In this document: positions 24,101 to 35,403 of the stretch, piece by piece | How positions within the stretch are numbered: position 1 is the stretch's first letter | How the letters are laid out: every line of letters begins with the position of its first letter | NCBI RefSeq assembly: GCF_030272615.1 | Contig: NC_081414.1 | Coordinates: forward strand, 783,844,119 to 783,908,118 | DNA from: Cryptomeria japonica | Taxonomy: Eukaryota; Streptophyta; Pinopsida; Cupressales; Cupressaceae | DNA length: 64,000 nt | Direction of reading: 5' to 3' | Made by a program: the position numbers and the translations under genes | The notes under the pieces: model-generated | Database searches by the model: none | Told to the model about the DNA's origin: nothing | Seen by the model: only the letters and a program-made list of their open reading frames with translations

Positions 24101-25272
24101 AAGAATTTACCTTTATCTCCTGTCATATGATGTGAGCATCTTGAATCAATGATCCACTCATCCTTAACTTCAATTTTAGCTGCCAAGGCCTGCTCTACCG
24201 GTTGGACTGTAGGTGCCGGTTGATTTTATGTTATAGCAACAAAAACCCATCCATTGTCTGTCGGATCCTCATCAGAATCATCAGTCATACCTTCATCAGC
24301 AAGATAACAAGATTTGTCTTTATTCTTCTTAAATCTGTATCTCTGATATTCAAGGTTAGGCTTGTATGTCCTTCTAGATTTTTCTCTTAGTCTAGCATGT
24401 CTATCAGGGCATCTTGAAGCCATATGACCAATCTTATTACAGTTAAAACATTTAAAGGGTGCTTTACCTTCATACTTACTTCCAACTAGACCTTTAGGCA
24501 TTTTCCTTGCAAATAGTGCTTCAAGTTATTCGAGTTCTTCATTTTCTCTCCTGCTTTCCACAAGTTCTCTTGCATAAAAATCTTTCCAATCAAATTTGTC
24601 AAATGATGATGCAAATGATGTTGATGCTTTAAAGGCTAAATCTGTCTTTATAGTAGTAACATGACCAAATTCCTCAATTTCAAAGGCTGAAAGTTTTCCA
24701 ATCAATGTATCCCTAGTTACTGATGTATTAGGCACTGTTCTTAACTCATTTATAGTAGTAACCTTCATTTTATATGTCGATGGAAATCCTCTTAAAACTT
24801 TTGAAACAATTTCATCCTCACTTAAGGTTCATCCACAACATTTAATACACAAAACAATTTCATTAACTCTTTCCATAAAAGAAGAAATCCTTTCATCTTC
24901 TTCCATTTTCAAATTTTCATACCTAACCCAGAAGCTTTCAAGTTTTACAATTTTGACTGTGGAATCTCCTTCATTCACTGTTTTCAAATGATCCCAAATA
25001 GCTTCAGCAATCGATCTATCTGATAATCCCATGATTTGTTGATCTGTTAATGCGCTCAAAAGTACTTCTCTTGCTTTGCAATCATTTTCCTCATCTTTAG
25101 TCAAGTTAGGTGGATTACGTTGACCAAGAGTGGAAGCAATATAGCCATTCTTTGTAACTTCCCAGATGTCCTTCCCAATGCAATTTAAATGTGTCTCCAT
25201 TCTGATCTTCCATATGCCATAGTTGGTTCCATCAAGTTTAGGACTATCCTTCCTGAAATAGTTAGTAGACAT
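21118..25272 (-). pseudogene. Element E Copia gag-pol polyprotein, broken by nonsense changes
   Basis: The frame starts at the ATG at 25272 and ends at 21118, and the pieces I checked are all in one frame. Gag (LDGTNYGIWKIRME...) is followed by an intact CCHC knuckle CFNCNKIGHMASRC (24409-24450). The protease motif reads DSRC (codons at 24147-24136), where AGA replaces the glycine codon of DSGC, which should abolish activity. Integrase has the zinc region (LWHKRICHVNF, CKECQFGK), the core (DLYGP...GDRYFM) and DQGGEF. Reverse transcriptase has [21 protein letters not shown] and FVDDIIFGG. RNase H has YTDANWAGDVDDRKST, and the protein ends with IADIFTKPLPKE. Stops lie near 24826, 24523, 24223, 23326, 22960, 21952, 21484 and 21151. 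In a healthy copy this would make all proteins for reverse transcription and integration. Confidence 0.92.
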
Positions 25273-25314
25273 TAGATCTCCTCAAGCTGTTAAACTTCTG
25301 CAAAAGAGGAGTAT

Positions 25315-25326
25315 GCTCTGATACCA
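25315..25326 (-). other. Primer-binding site of element E
   Basis: On the minus strand this is TGGTATCAGAGC, the initiator-methionine tRNA site, two bases inside the LTR. Confidence 0.9.
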
Positions 25327-25328
25327 AT

Positions 25329-26373
25329 TGTTAGGTCCTAGAGAAAACTGAGAGTGGGGGGGCTGAATGAGTTGTCAAATAAATTTAAATAAAAAATAAC
25401 TTAACCAACTCTCTGTTTAATATTGATGAAACAGTCTTTTATACCAGTGGATAGTTTTATCAAATAATTGCAATATCGGTAAAGATTGATGCATGAAACA
25501 AAAAGACAAAGTCATCCACAACACATAACACCAATATTTGTACATGAAAACCCTGTAAGGGGAAAAAACACAATGGGAAACCTTACCCACAATCAAATCA
25601 TACTACTTGAGATAGTAAGTGTATACAAATGGGGTCTACACATGCAGAAAGGCCAAGCACCTAGAGCTCACTGCTCAAACACAAAAATGGGAGTCACACT
25701 GACTACAATTGGATGGTTAAATCCAATAAGAATGTACTACTCAAAATAACATCTTCATATGTTGGATTCAGTACTGGTGTAGTTCTGATATGCTTTCACA
25801 AAAACCAACCTTCATCTTCAAATGATGTCTGCATGTATAGCTCTGCTTATTCTTGCATATACCTTCACACAATTCTTTTTTGCATTCCAGATTCGATCTT
25901 ACAAATAAGATCTTACATTTATACCATAACCTAAGACCAATTTTGGTAGGTTGAATCTACAAGATATTACAATAAAATTATTTTACAAACAAAGTAATAT
26001 CCGATGCAATAACCGATTCAACATGTCGGCTTGATTCATTTACAACAATAATAAATCATCTCCATAGCAATTTGGAAAAGATAAACCTATCAGTGCATAA
26101 CCTGGACCTATTTGCCGGAAACAATAAATATGCAAATACGAATATACCAATAAACAATTCTCCAAGATAAGATGTCCAAACAATGTCTTTGACATAACCA
26201 AGTGTTTTCAATGACATTCCAAGTGCCGGTGGTCATTATATCCTGCCGGTGTACCATATACTGATGACTGTGCATAAGTCATTTTCTTGCCCATGAACGT
26301 TGCTGATTTTCCAAGGTGCTAGAATTTTAGTAGGTGTTGACATCAATGACAAAACCATACCAAAATACCAACA
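25329..26373 (-). repeat. 5' LTR of element E (right copy)
   Basis: It starts TGTTAGGTCC and ends TACCAACA. It has the same motifs as 19701-20755 with scattered, mostly transition differences (for example CCGGT in one copy and CCAGT in the other) and a small indel near 26070. Confidence 0.88.
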
Positions 26374-26500
26374 ATGACAAGCTGAAGACATGGAGAGCAT
26401 GGTGAATACATGGTAATGTAAACCAAGATTCCTATTCACAATCACAACAACACTCAATGGTATTGATATTTGTATTTCTATCAATTCCAAAGGGGGAGAT
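26374..26500 (+). other. Element C 3' untranslated end with polypurine tract
   Basis: This is the last internal segment of C. AAAGGGGGAGA at 26489-26499 directly precedes the 3' LTR and is the main polypurine tract. Confidence 0.8.
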
Positions 26501-27914
26501 TGTTGATGAATATTGCATTAATGATATGTTATGTTGTCATTGACATCAATTAACCAGTAATAATATTGGTTATATTGTTGTAATATTGTTTTGTAACTGG
26601 TAGGAAGAGCTAAGTGAAGGAATCTATAACCGGTATGTAAGTTTGTGGAGTGAACCGATATTGCTATGTATTAGAGAGTTGAACTGGTAATCGGTAAACC
26701 CTACCTTTTATTTTGATAAACCCTAATCGATTAAGTTTGGTGAATTGGTTATATTAGTTTATAAACTAATGATGAGCGGTAATGATTATGACACGTATGA
26801 TTATTATATGAAGACAATTTCAAGTGATTTTTGCGTGTTGATGTAACAGTTTTTGTCTAGGGAATGAGCAAGTATACTGTATATAATTAATGCAAGCGCT
26901 TGACGAGTTACTGAGTTTGATGAAGCGGTGATCAAAGAGTGGTTGAGGTTTTCTTGACTAATGGGCAGAGATTGCTATGTAATCTACGGGTCATACTTTA
27001 ACTGACTTGTTTGTAATCTCTATAAGAATTATATTTTTATTATGTTACCGACCTAATTGATTTGTTTATAAGGTTGATGAGTTATTTAGTTTCAATGTTG
27101 GCAAACATTAGTTGAGTGTGTGTTGATGTATCTGCAGTTTGAGTAAAGGCAGATAGGAAAATGAAAAGGATATGATCAAACAAGTGAAGTTCTATACAAA
27201 CAGATCAACAAACTCCTATTGTTTTCTAACAATTACAACATAACTGAAATCCCCTAACCGGATAAGTTCTAGCAAGATTGGTTCTATTCAAATCCTCTAA
27301 CAAGGTGATCCATTAGCTTGGATTTTCAAATCCTCTACCGAGGTTACTCCTTATAGGGTATTTCTTCTAACAAGGCATTGTAGTCAATCCCTTAAATTAG
27401 GTGGTCCCTAACAGGATCTGTTCTTAATGAGACTTTTGTAAAGCTTTAACAGGCTAGGATCCTAATAGGGTGAACTTTAGAAGAGTTGAGATAGTTATCT
27501 TGTTACTCTCATCTCACCATGGTTTTTCCCATTTGGGTTTCCACGTCTAAAATATTGTGTCAAGTGGTGAATGTTTTTGTGGTTATGTTCTTATGGTCAA
27601 TTTTCTTAACTACTTAATACACATTGATAAGTCATGATAACTAGAAATATTGAGAAATGAAGCTTTACTGACATATGATAAAGAATTTGGATTTTTATAA
27701 GTTTGAAGTTGTTTACTGTTAATTTGTTGTAACAGTCAACCTGTTTATCTTATGATTTTTTATCTTGACAGTGGTATTACATTGATAAGTTACAATTTTA
27801 CTTTGAGAGATTGATTTTGAGATTGGTGAAGTTAGTATCAGTTTTTCTATCTACTGATTTACCCCCCCCTCTCTCAGTAGTTGACCGGATACTTATTCTT
27901 TCATCATACCTTCA
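26501..27914 (+). repeat. 3' LTR of element C
   Basis: The LTR is 1,414 bases long, starting TGTTGATG and ending CCTTCA, and is followed by target-duplication copy AACAT. The TATA position reads TATGTAA. A C-run lies at about 27862. Confidence 0.88.
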
Positions 27915-27919
27915 AACAT

Positions 27920-29220
27920 CAACACTCAAGTGGCAACCATTACATTAGGTTCAACCCCTTTATCCAAACAGTTTAAAAAATAATTATATCCTCTTTTTGA
28001 GTCTTTTCTTAGTACAATGTCGAGGTTGATAAATACTAATGTGTTGCAGCTTCCTACCATCAAATCAATTCACTGTTCTAAACCATTTCCACCCTACCAC
28101 AATCCCAATGCATTATGTCAATATCATCGTTAAGCCGACCACTATATTGATAAATATTATACATTTAGGAATAAGATTCAAGACTACATTGATAATAATA
28201 CTATATCTATAGCTGGTGTGAATAACAAGGGAAACAAGTTTGTAGTTCCTACTAATCAAAATCACCAAATCTTTACCAATCCTTTGCCTTCTCACTCTAC
28301 CAATGTTGTTGAGTCTGAGTCTCTTTCCTTTTCTCCTAATAACCTTAGTGTAGAATCAAATAATGTAGTGAATCTTGTTGAAAAACCTACACCTCCTAAA
28401 GACTTATGCATTACTTTTGATTCTAGTGAGACTATTGTTGCACCTAATGGCCCATTGTATATCATCGTGAAGATCAAACACCAACTCTCACGACGGGTGC
28501 TCATTTATCTAGTGTGTATGGTAAATGTGATTACCAAAGAATATCTTCATATTTTACAATTGCATCAAGTAACATATAATAATAATAATAATATGGTTAA
28601 GGTGTATGATGGTTTCTCTTTCACTACTATTGGTACTAAGTACTTAAATTTCACCTTTTTTATTATTCCTCCATCGGATCAATTTTGTGTCAAGTTGTGA
28701 CATCCTTGGCTCTCTTCAATGAAAGGTATCTCTTCTGCAATTCATAAAGGTTTTTAATTCCCTTATAATAGGACTACCATAATAACTAATCTTTGCCTTT
28801 ACCAACCCACGGTATAGTGTTGAAGTTTCACCCTTGATTACTTTTTGCCTAAACAACTTGATCATCATAAGACTTGAAGTGACACCTCTTTTTCATCTTA
28901 TCAAATTTGGAAATGAGATGATCATGTCCTTGAGTAATCCTTGAGACCCTGTACCTATGGATATTCCTCCACCTCATGATGGACTTGGTATTCTTCGAGT
29001 TCCGATTCCTCCTATATATGCCTTAGTCTAGCCTCCTACATCCTATAAAGCAATGCGCTTGGCATGTCCTATGTCTCAACCTAGTGGAGTTTCTTCCAAT
29101 TCTCATCCTTTAAGGGAAAAAAAGAAACACATGTCTATTGATCCTCAACCTTCACAATCCACAACTAAAACTAAAAGAAATAATCATGCAAGAGAATACT
29201 GCCAAAGATATCACGCCAAG
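27920..29220 (+). pseudogene. Element F, right part: Gypsy-type gag end and protease-like domain
   Basis: This continues the gag interrupted at 7953. The segments NTNVLQLPTIKSI and CQYHRKADHYIDKYYTFRNK (a gag knuckle with lost ligands) match G at 52950-53090, as do IQDYIDNNTISIAGVNNKGN and LPSHSTNVVE. A retropepsin-like region follows (LIYLVCMVNVITKEYL, then VYDGFSFTTIGTKY, FIIPPSDQFCVKL and HPWLSSMKGIS). The Asp-Thr/Ser-Gly signature expected there is absent. A proline-rich tail ends near 29220, where similarity to G stops, so the 3' half and LTR are missing. Several frameshifts and stops break it. An AAT microsatellite near 28578-28592 adds asparagines inside the protease-like region. Confidence 0.78.
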
Positions 29221-29760
29221 GTTGTGGGTGTGTAACGAAGGGATGAAGATAGTGAATTAAGTGGAGATGAAATGCATCTTATGAAAATGAACACCTGATC
29301 CCAAGCACAAGAAGGAACAATCCTAAATTTCATTCTTAAATAAAATCACAACTTAATATAATTCTCTTAAAAATACCTTCAAACCCAATAATCTAATTAT
29401 GAATTATCACACTTGAACTAAACACACAATACAAACCAAATACTTTCAATTCTTATTACATATAAAATAAATTTTGAAATTGCAATGATTTATGTTAACA
29501 CTTTTTTGGCATTATTAATTGCTATAGTATGGTGACAAGATTTGTAGTATCCTCGCAACATGACAATGATTACTTAGTTAGCAATCTTATTGATTTTGCA
29601 TACATAAAACTTCCAAAGAGTTTACAATTGCATCATACCTTTAGTAAATTAAATAAACAAATTCGATACTTATTAATCTAGTATATTTCTCACAATATTA
29701 CTAAACAAATAAAGATCATACCTCTCACAAAATTGACAAAGAATGAATTCAATCAGTAAC

Positions 29761-29900
29761 TAAGGAGTGGGTCTTACCTCCAATAGCTAGTCAATTATAA
29801 AGATAGTATTTCACATAGCTAACTTAATATTAAGGAGTGGGTCTTACCTCCAATAGCTAGTCAATTATAAAGATAGTATTTCACATAGCTAACTTAATAT
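29761..29900. repeat. Perfect 70-bp tandem duplication
   Basis: Two identical 70-base units (29761-29830 and 29831-29900) begin TAAGGAGTGGGTCTTACC and end AACTTAATAT. No difference is seen between them, so the duplication is recent or an assembly artefact. Confidence 0.95.
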
Positions 29901-31491
29901 TTCTTTGATGATATTGCTTCCTAAAAAATATTATAGATAAAAATAGGCCTTCTACATTATATTGTATGTATATATAACCAAGTGCAAAACAAAAATCATA
30001 AGGAAGTCTAAATGTACTTGTTCATGATATGCAACTCTATGGATAGAAATTACATGGATCAATTTTGAAAATAGTGAAGTGTTTTATAGCCACTATTTTC
30101 TAAAGCCCTAAAACTGATCACTAACCATATACTAAAACAAAGCAAATAACAAAATATTTGGAAGATCTATAAAGGAAACCTCTATCACTTCTCCTTTTGG
30201 CCATGTGATCCCTAATTCACATAATTACCACATTAGTGCTTTGTAATTGGCTAATTAATAGAACATATTGCATTATTGTTCTATATCAATTAGTTATAAT
30301 TTTTTACAATTATTATAGAAATTAACGAGGAGGAAAACGGAAAGTGAGCTACGATGGATATGAAACTAGGCATTTATAGAATAGGAATAGTGATACACTT
30401 TTATCGCAGCACTTGGTAGCCTATTTTGAGGCTGTATAAACTAATAAAATGGAGTAGAAATGTAGTTCGGGGGTCCAATAGGTATATCTACTAAAAATAC
30501 ATCCAAAAAATGTTGGACACAAGTTTTGGGTTTCTTAGTCTAAGGGCTTTTGCCTCTTTAAAATTTGGAAATGTATATCATTGTCTTCTTTGTACTCTTG
30601 TGAGACTATCTATTGTCATATCTAATCCTTTACACATGAAAAATTGGAAAGATTGGTCGTGTTGTATAGGATATTGCCTAAGTCAAACCTGGTGTTGGTG
30701 TTATCACCTCTACAATAGCTACATGATTGATTTAAAAGACACTTTGTCTTAAAAAAGACAAAAGCTAAAAAATAATATAAATAAATAAATGAAATGGGTT
30801 TTCCTTAGGTACAAACCCCTATCATAGAGTTTCACATAAATGTGGTGATGCAATGGTGTTTAGACAAGTCCGACAAGTGTTATTGTGACAAAATGACAAA
30901 CATAAAATTATAGTTTAATGTAGAGTGTTTTTAGTGTACACTTCTTGACTAATATTTATCATATTGAAATGTAGAATGTCTTCTTTTAGAATATTAGACC
31001 TTTTAAATAATATAAGACGTTATTAGTATAGATATTATAAGGATTTTTATTAAAAGTTGACATAAAGCAATCAAGTACCCAAATTAAGGCCAAATTTAAA
31101 AATTTGAACTTGAATGCCAAAACTAGTTGTAGCTACAATTTCAAGATATTTTTCTAGGACTATGGACCTGAGAACCTTGGTGCTAAAGAAATAAGGCCTT
31201 CAAAATGGAAACATGAATGTTAGATTATGTGACATTAAATTTGGCTCTAATTTTAACATTTGATAATGGTTAAATAATGAGATTAATAATGAATATTTAA
31301 AGTAGAACAAGGCTCAAATAAGATTAAAATTATCTAGGAAAAAGAAAACTAAAGTAGTTCCTAAATAGGGTGTGAAATTATAAAGAGATACAATCAACTA
31401 CATTATAGAAATATGTCACCTTAAAATAATATTGCAAATTTTCTAATATATTTGCTCATATTCAGATTATCTTTCATCTTCTCCACTTTAC

Positions 31492-31602
31492 AATAGTTCT
31501 ATTATGATCTAATATAAATCTAGTTTTTAATAGTTCTATTATGATCTAATATAAATCGAGTTTTTAATAGTTCTATCATGATCTAATATAAATCTAGTTT
31601 TT
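31492..31602. repeat. 37-bp unit repeated three times
   Basis: Three head-to-tail units of 37 bases start AATAGTTCTAT at 31492, 31529 and 31566. They differ at only a few sites (ATTATG/ATCATG, TCTAG/TCGAG). Confidence 0.95.
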
Positions 31603-33081
31603 AATAAGTCTTATATATTTTTATTTGCTATAATTGATGGAACATTTTAGATACCTATAAATATCACACATACACACTCTATAACTATCTAATACTATTC
31701 TACAATGTATGTAAATTTGTAACTTAATTACAAAGAATGTCGACCTCAATATTTATCATAGTAACATGATACAAGTTGGTCATGATAGGAATCATTCAAT
31801 CAACTAAGTCAACCATGCACAAAAATGTCTATTATCCACCTTTATATAATTTTGAATCTTAGCCATTGATCAACAATTTTGCACGAACGATCAATGCTAA
31901 TCATGATCTTGAATAGATTTCAATAATATGAACTAGAGTATCTGCTCCATTGGTAGTCATTGAAAATTGAAAAGTAATAAAAAATTATAAATCATTAATT
32001 AGGGTCCACACAATAGATGAAACTCTATTGAGAGCTAGAATAACACATAATTCCATGTGGAACTAACATAAACACTTGTTAATCTATTTCTCTTTTAATA
32101 TCATAATTGGGCTCCTCATCGTCATTAATATAAATATGTGCTAAGATAGTGTATAGAAATATCTTGCACCATTACGGCCCTAAAAGGTTCAAACCTTTTT
32201 TTTTAATCTCCATGCTCTTGTAGTGAAACGACATGGAATATAGCTAGATGTAATATAATATCTAATCTTCATAGAAAATTGGGCCTACATTAGTAACTTG
32301 AAAGGTGGCATGATCACATTAAATTCTTCATTCAATTTTTTGAGAAGGCCAATGAAGAAAGATAAATTCCATATATTTGGAAAGTTGACTTTTTTTCTTT
32401 AAAAATTGAGTTATTCTTGTCTAGATAGGGATGTGCAAGACCTAAGACCTAGAAAAATGAGCCATGAAAAAGATTGGGAATAGGGGAGTGAACCAATTTT
32501 ACGAAAATGGTCTTAAAACTAGGCACAATCACACATAAATTAGGCACATCCATCAAAATGGGTCCAAACCTAGCGTACAATCATTAAAGTTAACAGTTTA
32601 TAGCACTACATTGTGTAATCATCCTATTGGGCTATATTTTATTGGTGAATGATAAAAGGAGTCACAATAGTGAAAATAACTACTTGCATGTGTATTTGTC
32701 AGAGGTTAATGAATGACTTCCATATGTCCTTAAAATGGTAGTCCACTACTTTTGGAGGGACTGCTTCTATAAGAGGTATAATTTGAAGAGATTTTATAGT
32801 TTCAAGAGTGTTTCAATGGGAAGGCTAGAAAATGTTGTGGTTTGAATGCATGAATGTTGTAAGGCTTATTACTAAGGTATGCATGAATGCATGCATGAAT
32901 ATTAAATTGCAGTAACATCATCAACAAAAAAATACTCTTGTTGTAATGTTCTAGTTGCAAGATAACAAAGAGATATTTACCTTTTTTATATATAATTTTC
33001 ATATTCTACCTAATTTAGTATTTGTTACTAGCAATTATTATGATTATAATTGCGATGAAATATTTGTTACTAGCCATTATC

Positions 33082-33498
33082 ATGATTATTGAACTGCATA
33101 ATGCCATATCATTAGCAGTGAATGGTGGAGATACGCTTCTTTTAGGTGATTCGCTAATGGTAAATCAGATAGTACGGATTGACTAACATGCGTGTTAGTC
33201 GCGCGTTACACCGTCGATTTTGTAATTAATGACTGCGATTGACTAACCTGTCACTAACACGTTGTACGAAAGATCTGTTTTAGAACTAAAATAAGAACCT
33301 GTTAGAAGCATGCCCGATGTTCTTAAATTTTCGCATGATGGTCTGTCAGTTTGGTCAACTGACGCTAGCCCGAAAGGGTCCCGTGCTGTGATAATGGACT
33401 CTGGTAATTTCATTCTACTGGATGCCCACAACCAAACTCAGATTGTTTGGGAAAATTTCACACATCCGGGAAATACATGGTTACCTGACATGAAGATG
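33082..33498 (+). pseudogene. G-type lectin S-receptor-like kinase fragment (bulb-type lectin domain)
   Basis: From the ATG at 33082 the frame gives a short hydrophobic leader and then ISLAVNGGDTLLLGDSLMVN, which is the usual signal-peptide end and the start of a bulb-type (B-) lectin domain. It then stops at 33182. About 125 bases later (33310-33498) another stretch reads LKFSHDGLSVWSTDASPKGS, then AVIMDSGNFILLD and WENFTHPGNTWLPDMKM. This is the second half of the same domain, with the typical VWST, GNFVLLD and TWLPG-type blocks. The middle of the domain is replaced by unrelated sequence carrying a hairpin. The S-locus glycoprotein, PAN, transmembrane and kinase parts are all missing. In intact relatives this is a membrane receptor kinase of defence or self-recognition. 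Here it is a dead gene fragment, the only host-gene trace in the window. Confidence 0.8.
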
Positions 33499-33560
33499 TT
33501 TTGTGGATCTTGCAGTTGGGTTATTCTATTTGGAAATGGAATTATAATAATGAATATGTG

Positions 33561-35403
33561 AATGTATTTATATTCTAGCACTAAGCTCTTGCCATGTGTT
33601 CAAATGAGGAACAGCCTGTTTATTGTACAAGTATGATATAAATGAAGATTAAAAACAAAAAAAGACACGGAGCTTTTTACTCATATAAAAAATATTTAAT
33701 TTTAGTTTGAATCCTTTTTATTTACTACATATTATAATGAACATTTAATTTCTACCTTTAATTTTTATAATTTTTTTTGTTTATTGTTAATTTAATAGTT
33801 TTATGTTTTTCTTGTTTAATTTAGTAAGGGTCACTTGTGGATTAATTTTTATGTACAATCACAAATCTTTAGATCGACAATATTAATTAAGATGGATAGA
33901 GAAATACTATGATAAAAGAATCATGATGGTAAACTAGCCAATGCATAAGGTAAGGTTATCCTTTTACTCTTTACAGTATAATAAATTTAGAAGGGTAGTC
34001 CTTTAGGTTCTTATTAGAATATTGAACAAAAATGTAATAAATAGACCTATCAGATCAAATTTACCATACATAAAAATCTAAAAAATGTTTCATTTGTCTT
34101 TATTATACAATGTTGAGAACCAAATATTTTAAGCCTAGATCATTGTAAAACTGCCATACAAGAAACAAATACTTGAATTGAGTATTCCCCTAAAGATATG
34201 TTCATCCAAATACCTTACATCATTAGTGATACTAAATATATATGAATAGTAATACAAACCCCAAAACTATATTTTTTGTTTTCCAAGTTATCAAATGGTA
34301 TCATCTCTTTATAAAATGAGCATGAAAATTTTAGAGGAATATTATATTTAAGGCTATTATAAAAGGTTTTTAATATTAAGCACTAGTATACCAATTTCTA
34401 GTTTTTAATTCATAGTGTAGTAGAGTATATTCCTTCACAATTTCACACTCTATTCAAGTCTTGACTTTAGTGTGCTTTCTCCTATATCAATTTAAACCTA
34501 TTTGGACCCTATCCTACTCTCTAATTTAATTGTTCAACCCGCAACTTTAGAGTTGTCATATGTTAATTTCAAGAATAGGTCCTATGTTTTGGATCCCAAT
34601 ACTCTACCACCCATTTTCCTAGTCTATTTTTTAGTGTATCAAGGTGATCAACACCCTAGTCCCTCTAAAAGCGGTCCAAGTTCAAATATGTGTGAATGTT
34701 GGCCTCCATTATTCATGATCTAATCTCAATCATTTCATTTGGTTGTTGGATATTGGCCTAAATTTGGAAATACCTTGAGGACCCTATATAGAGTGCATCT
34801 TCTATCATTCATAAGGTCTAAGACATTCTAATCTACTTTATAATTTATATAAATTTTTGAGAAAGCACTTTAGATCGGGGTATAGAATGCATTGAGTAGC
34901 AAGTGATAACACTCTACATTCAAGTGCAATTTTATGTTGATTATGTTTCGTGATCATGTAATTGCATTAACACTTGAAGGACTTGTCTAAAGAGCATTGC
35001 ATGACCAATATTTCCATTTCTAAGGTATAATCTATTATTTCATCATTTCCATTATCATTTATCATCTATCCCACTTAGGATAAACTCTATTTTCTATCAA
35101 TCATAGCTATTGTAGAGGTGGGAATACCAACATGGGGTTTGACTTAGGTAGACCCTAATACTACACAACATGTTTCCTCTATTTTTGTATGTCTAGGTGT
35201 GGATCTAACTGAAGAGAGTACTACAAGTGTGTAGAGAAGATAGTGATAGACATTCTCTCACTTTAGATAGGTTTAACTGACTAAACTAACCATATATGAC
35301 ACTTTGGCTAGATTTCAAGGAGAAAGAACTACACAGACTCTTGATTGTGAATATATAATTTTTTGTCAACATAGACACCCCAACATTGGAGTGCCCTCCA
35401 ATT
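33561..35403. other. Intergenic, no gene recognised
   Basis: The region is AT-rich and without a supported frame. Part of it (about 34950-35200) is a copy of a dispersed repeat. The last bases before 35404 (GGAGTGCCCTCCAATT) may be a wrecked primer site belonging to the LTR that follows. Confidence 0.55.
34970..35200 (+). repeat. Dispersed repeat R (three copies in the window)
   Basis: A block containing 'acttgtctaaa..gcattgca' and then 'caacatggggtttgacttagg' occurs here. It recurs inverted near 30660-30890 and in part directly near 60240-60370 ('caacatagggtttaacataag'). The copies are diverged. No coding or terminal structure is evident. Confidence 0.55.

Larger units (their letters stand above)
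19701..26373 (-). mobile_element. Copia LTR retrotransposon E, inserted in C
   Basis: It has LTRs of 1,055 and 1,045 bases, an initiator-Met primer site, gag-pol on the minus strand and a polypurine tract. The flanking 5-mers ATGAA and ATGAC match at four of five positions, consistent with a decayed target duplication in the 3' region of C. It belongs to a different subfamily from A and C (gag starts MSTNYFRKD rather than MMKREGPKF). Confidence 0.88.
7954..27914 (+). mobile_element. Copia LTR retrotransposon C, itself holding elements D and E
   Basis: Paired LTRs (7954-9379 and 26501-27914) are flanked by a perfect 5-base target duplication AACAT (7949-7953 and 27915-27919). After removing nested D and E, the element is about 7.3 kb. 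It has an initiator-Met primer site, gag-pol on the plus strand and a polypurine tract before the 3' LTR. By eye the LTRs are about 85-90% identical, so the insertion is old. Its internal order (gag, protease, integrase, reverse transcriptase, RNase H) is that of Ty1/copia. Confidence 0.9.
29221..33040. other. Intergenic, no gene recognised
   Basis: This stretch is AT-rich. Reading both strands shows only short frames without recognisable domains. It holds two small tandem arrays (29761-29900 and 31492-31602) and an inverted copy of a dispersed repeat near 30660-30890 that also occurs near 34950-35200 and 60230-60420. Confidence 0.6.

Noticed and set aside
30510-30752. Frame of 80 codons rich in C, L and W
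   Set aside because: It overlaps the dispersed repeat R, its inverted partner at 34970-35200 does not keep the frame, and no motif is recognisable.
29761-31602. CRISPR-like array
   Set aside because: There are only two or three head-to-tail units with no spacers, and this is a plant nuclear context.
34502-34723. Frame of 73 codons in the intergenic stretch
   Set aside because: It has no ATG-proximal context, domain or similarity to anything else in the window. It is expected by chance in AT-rich DNA.
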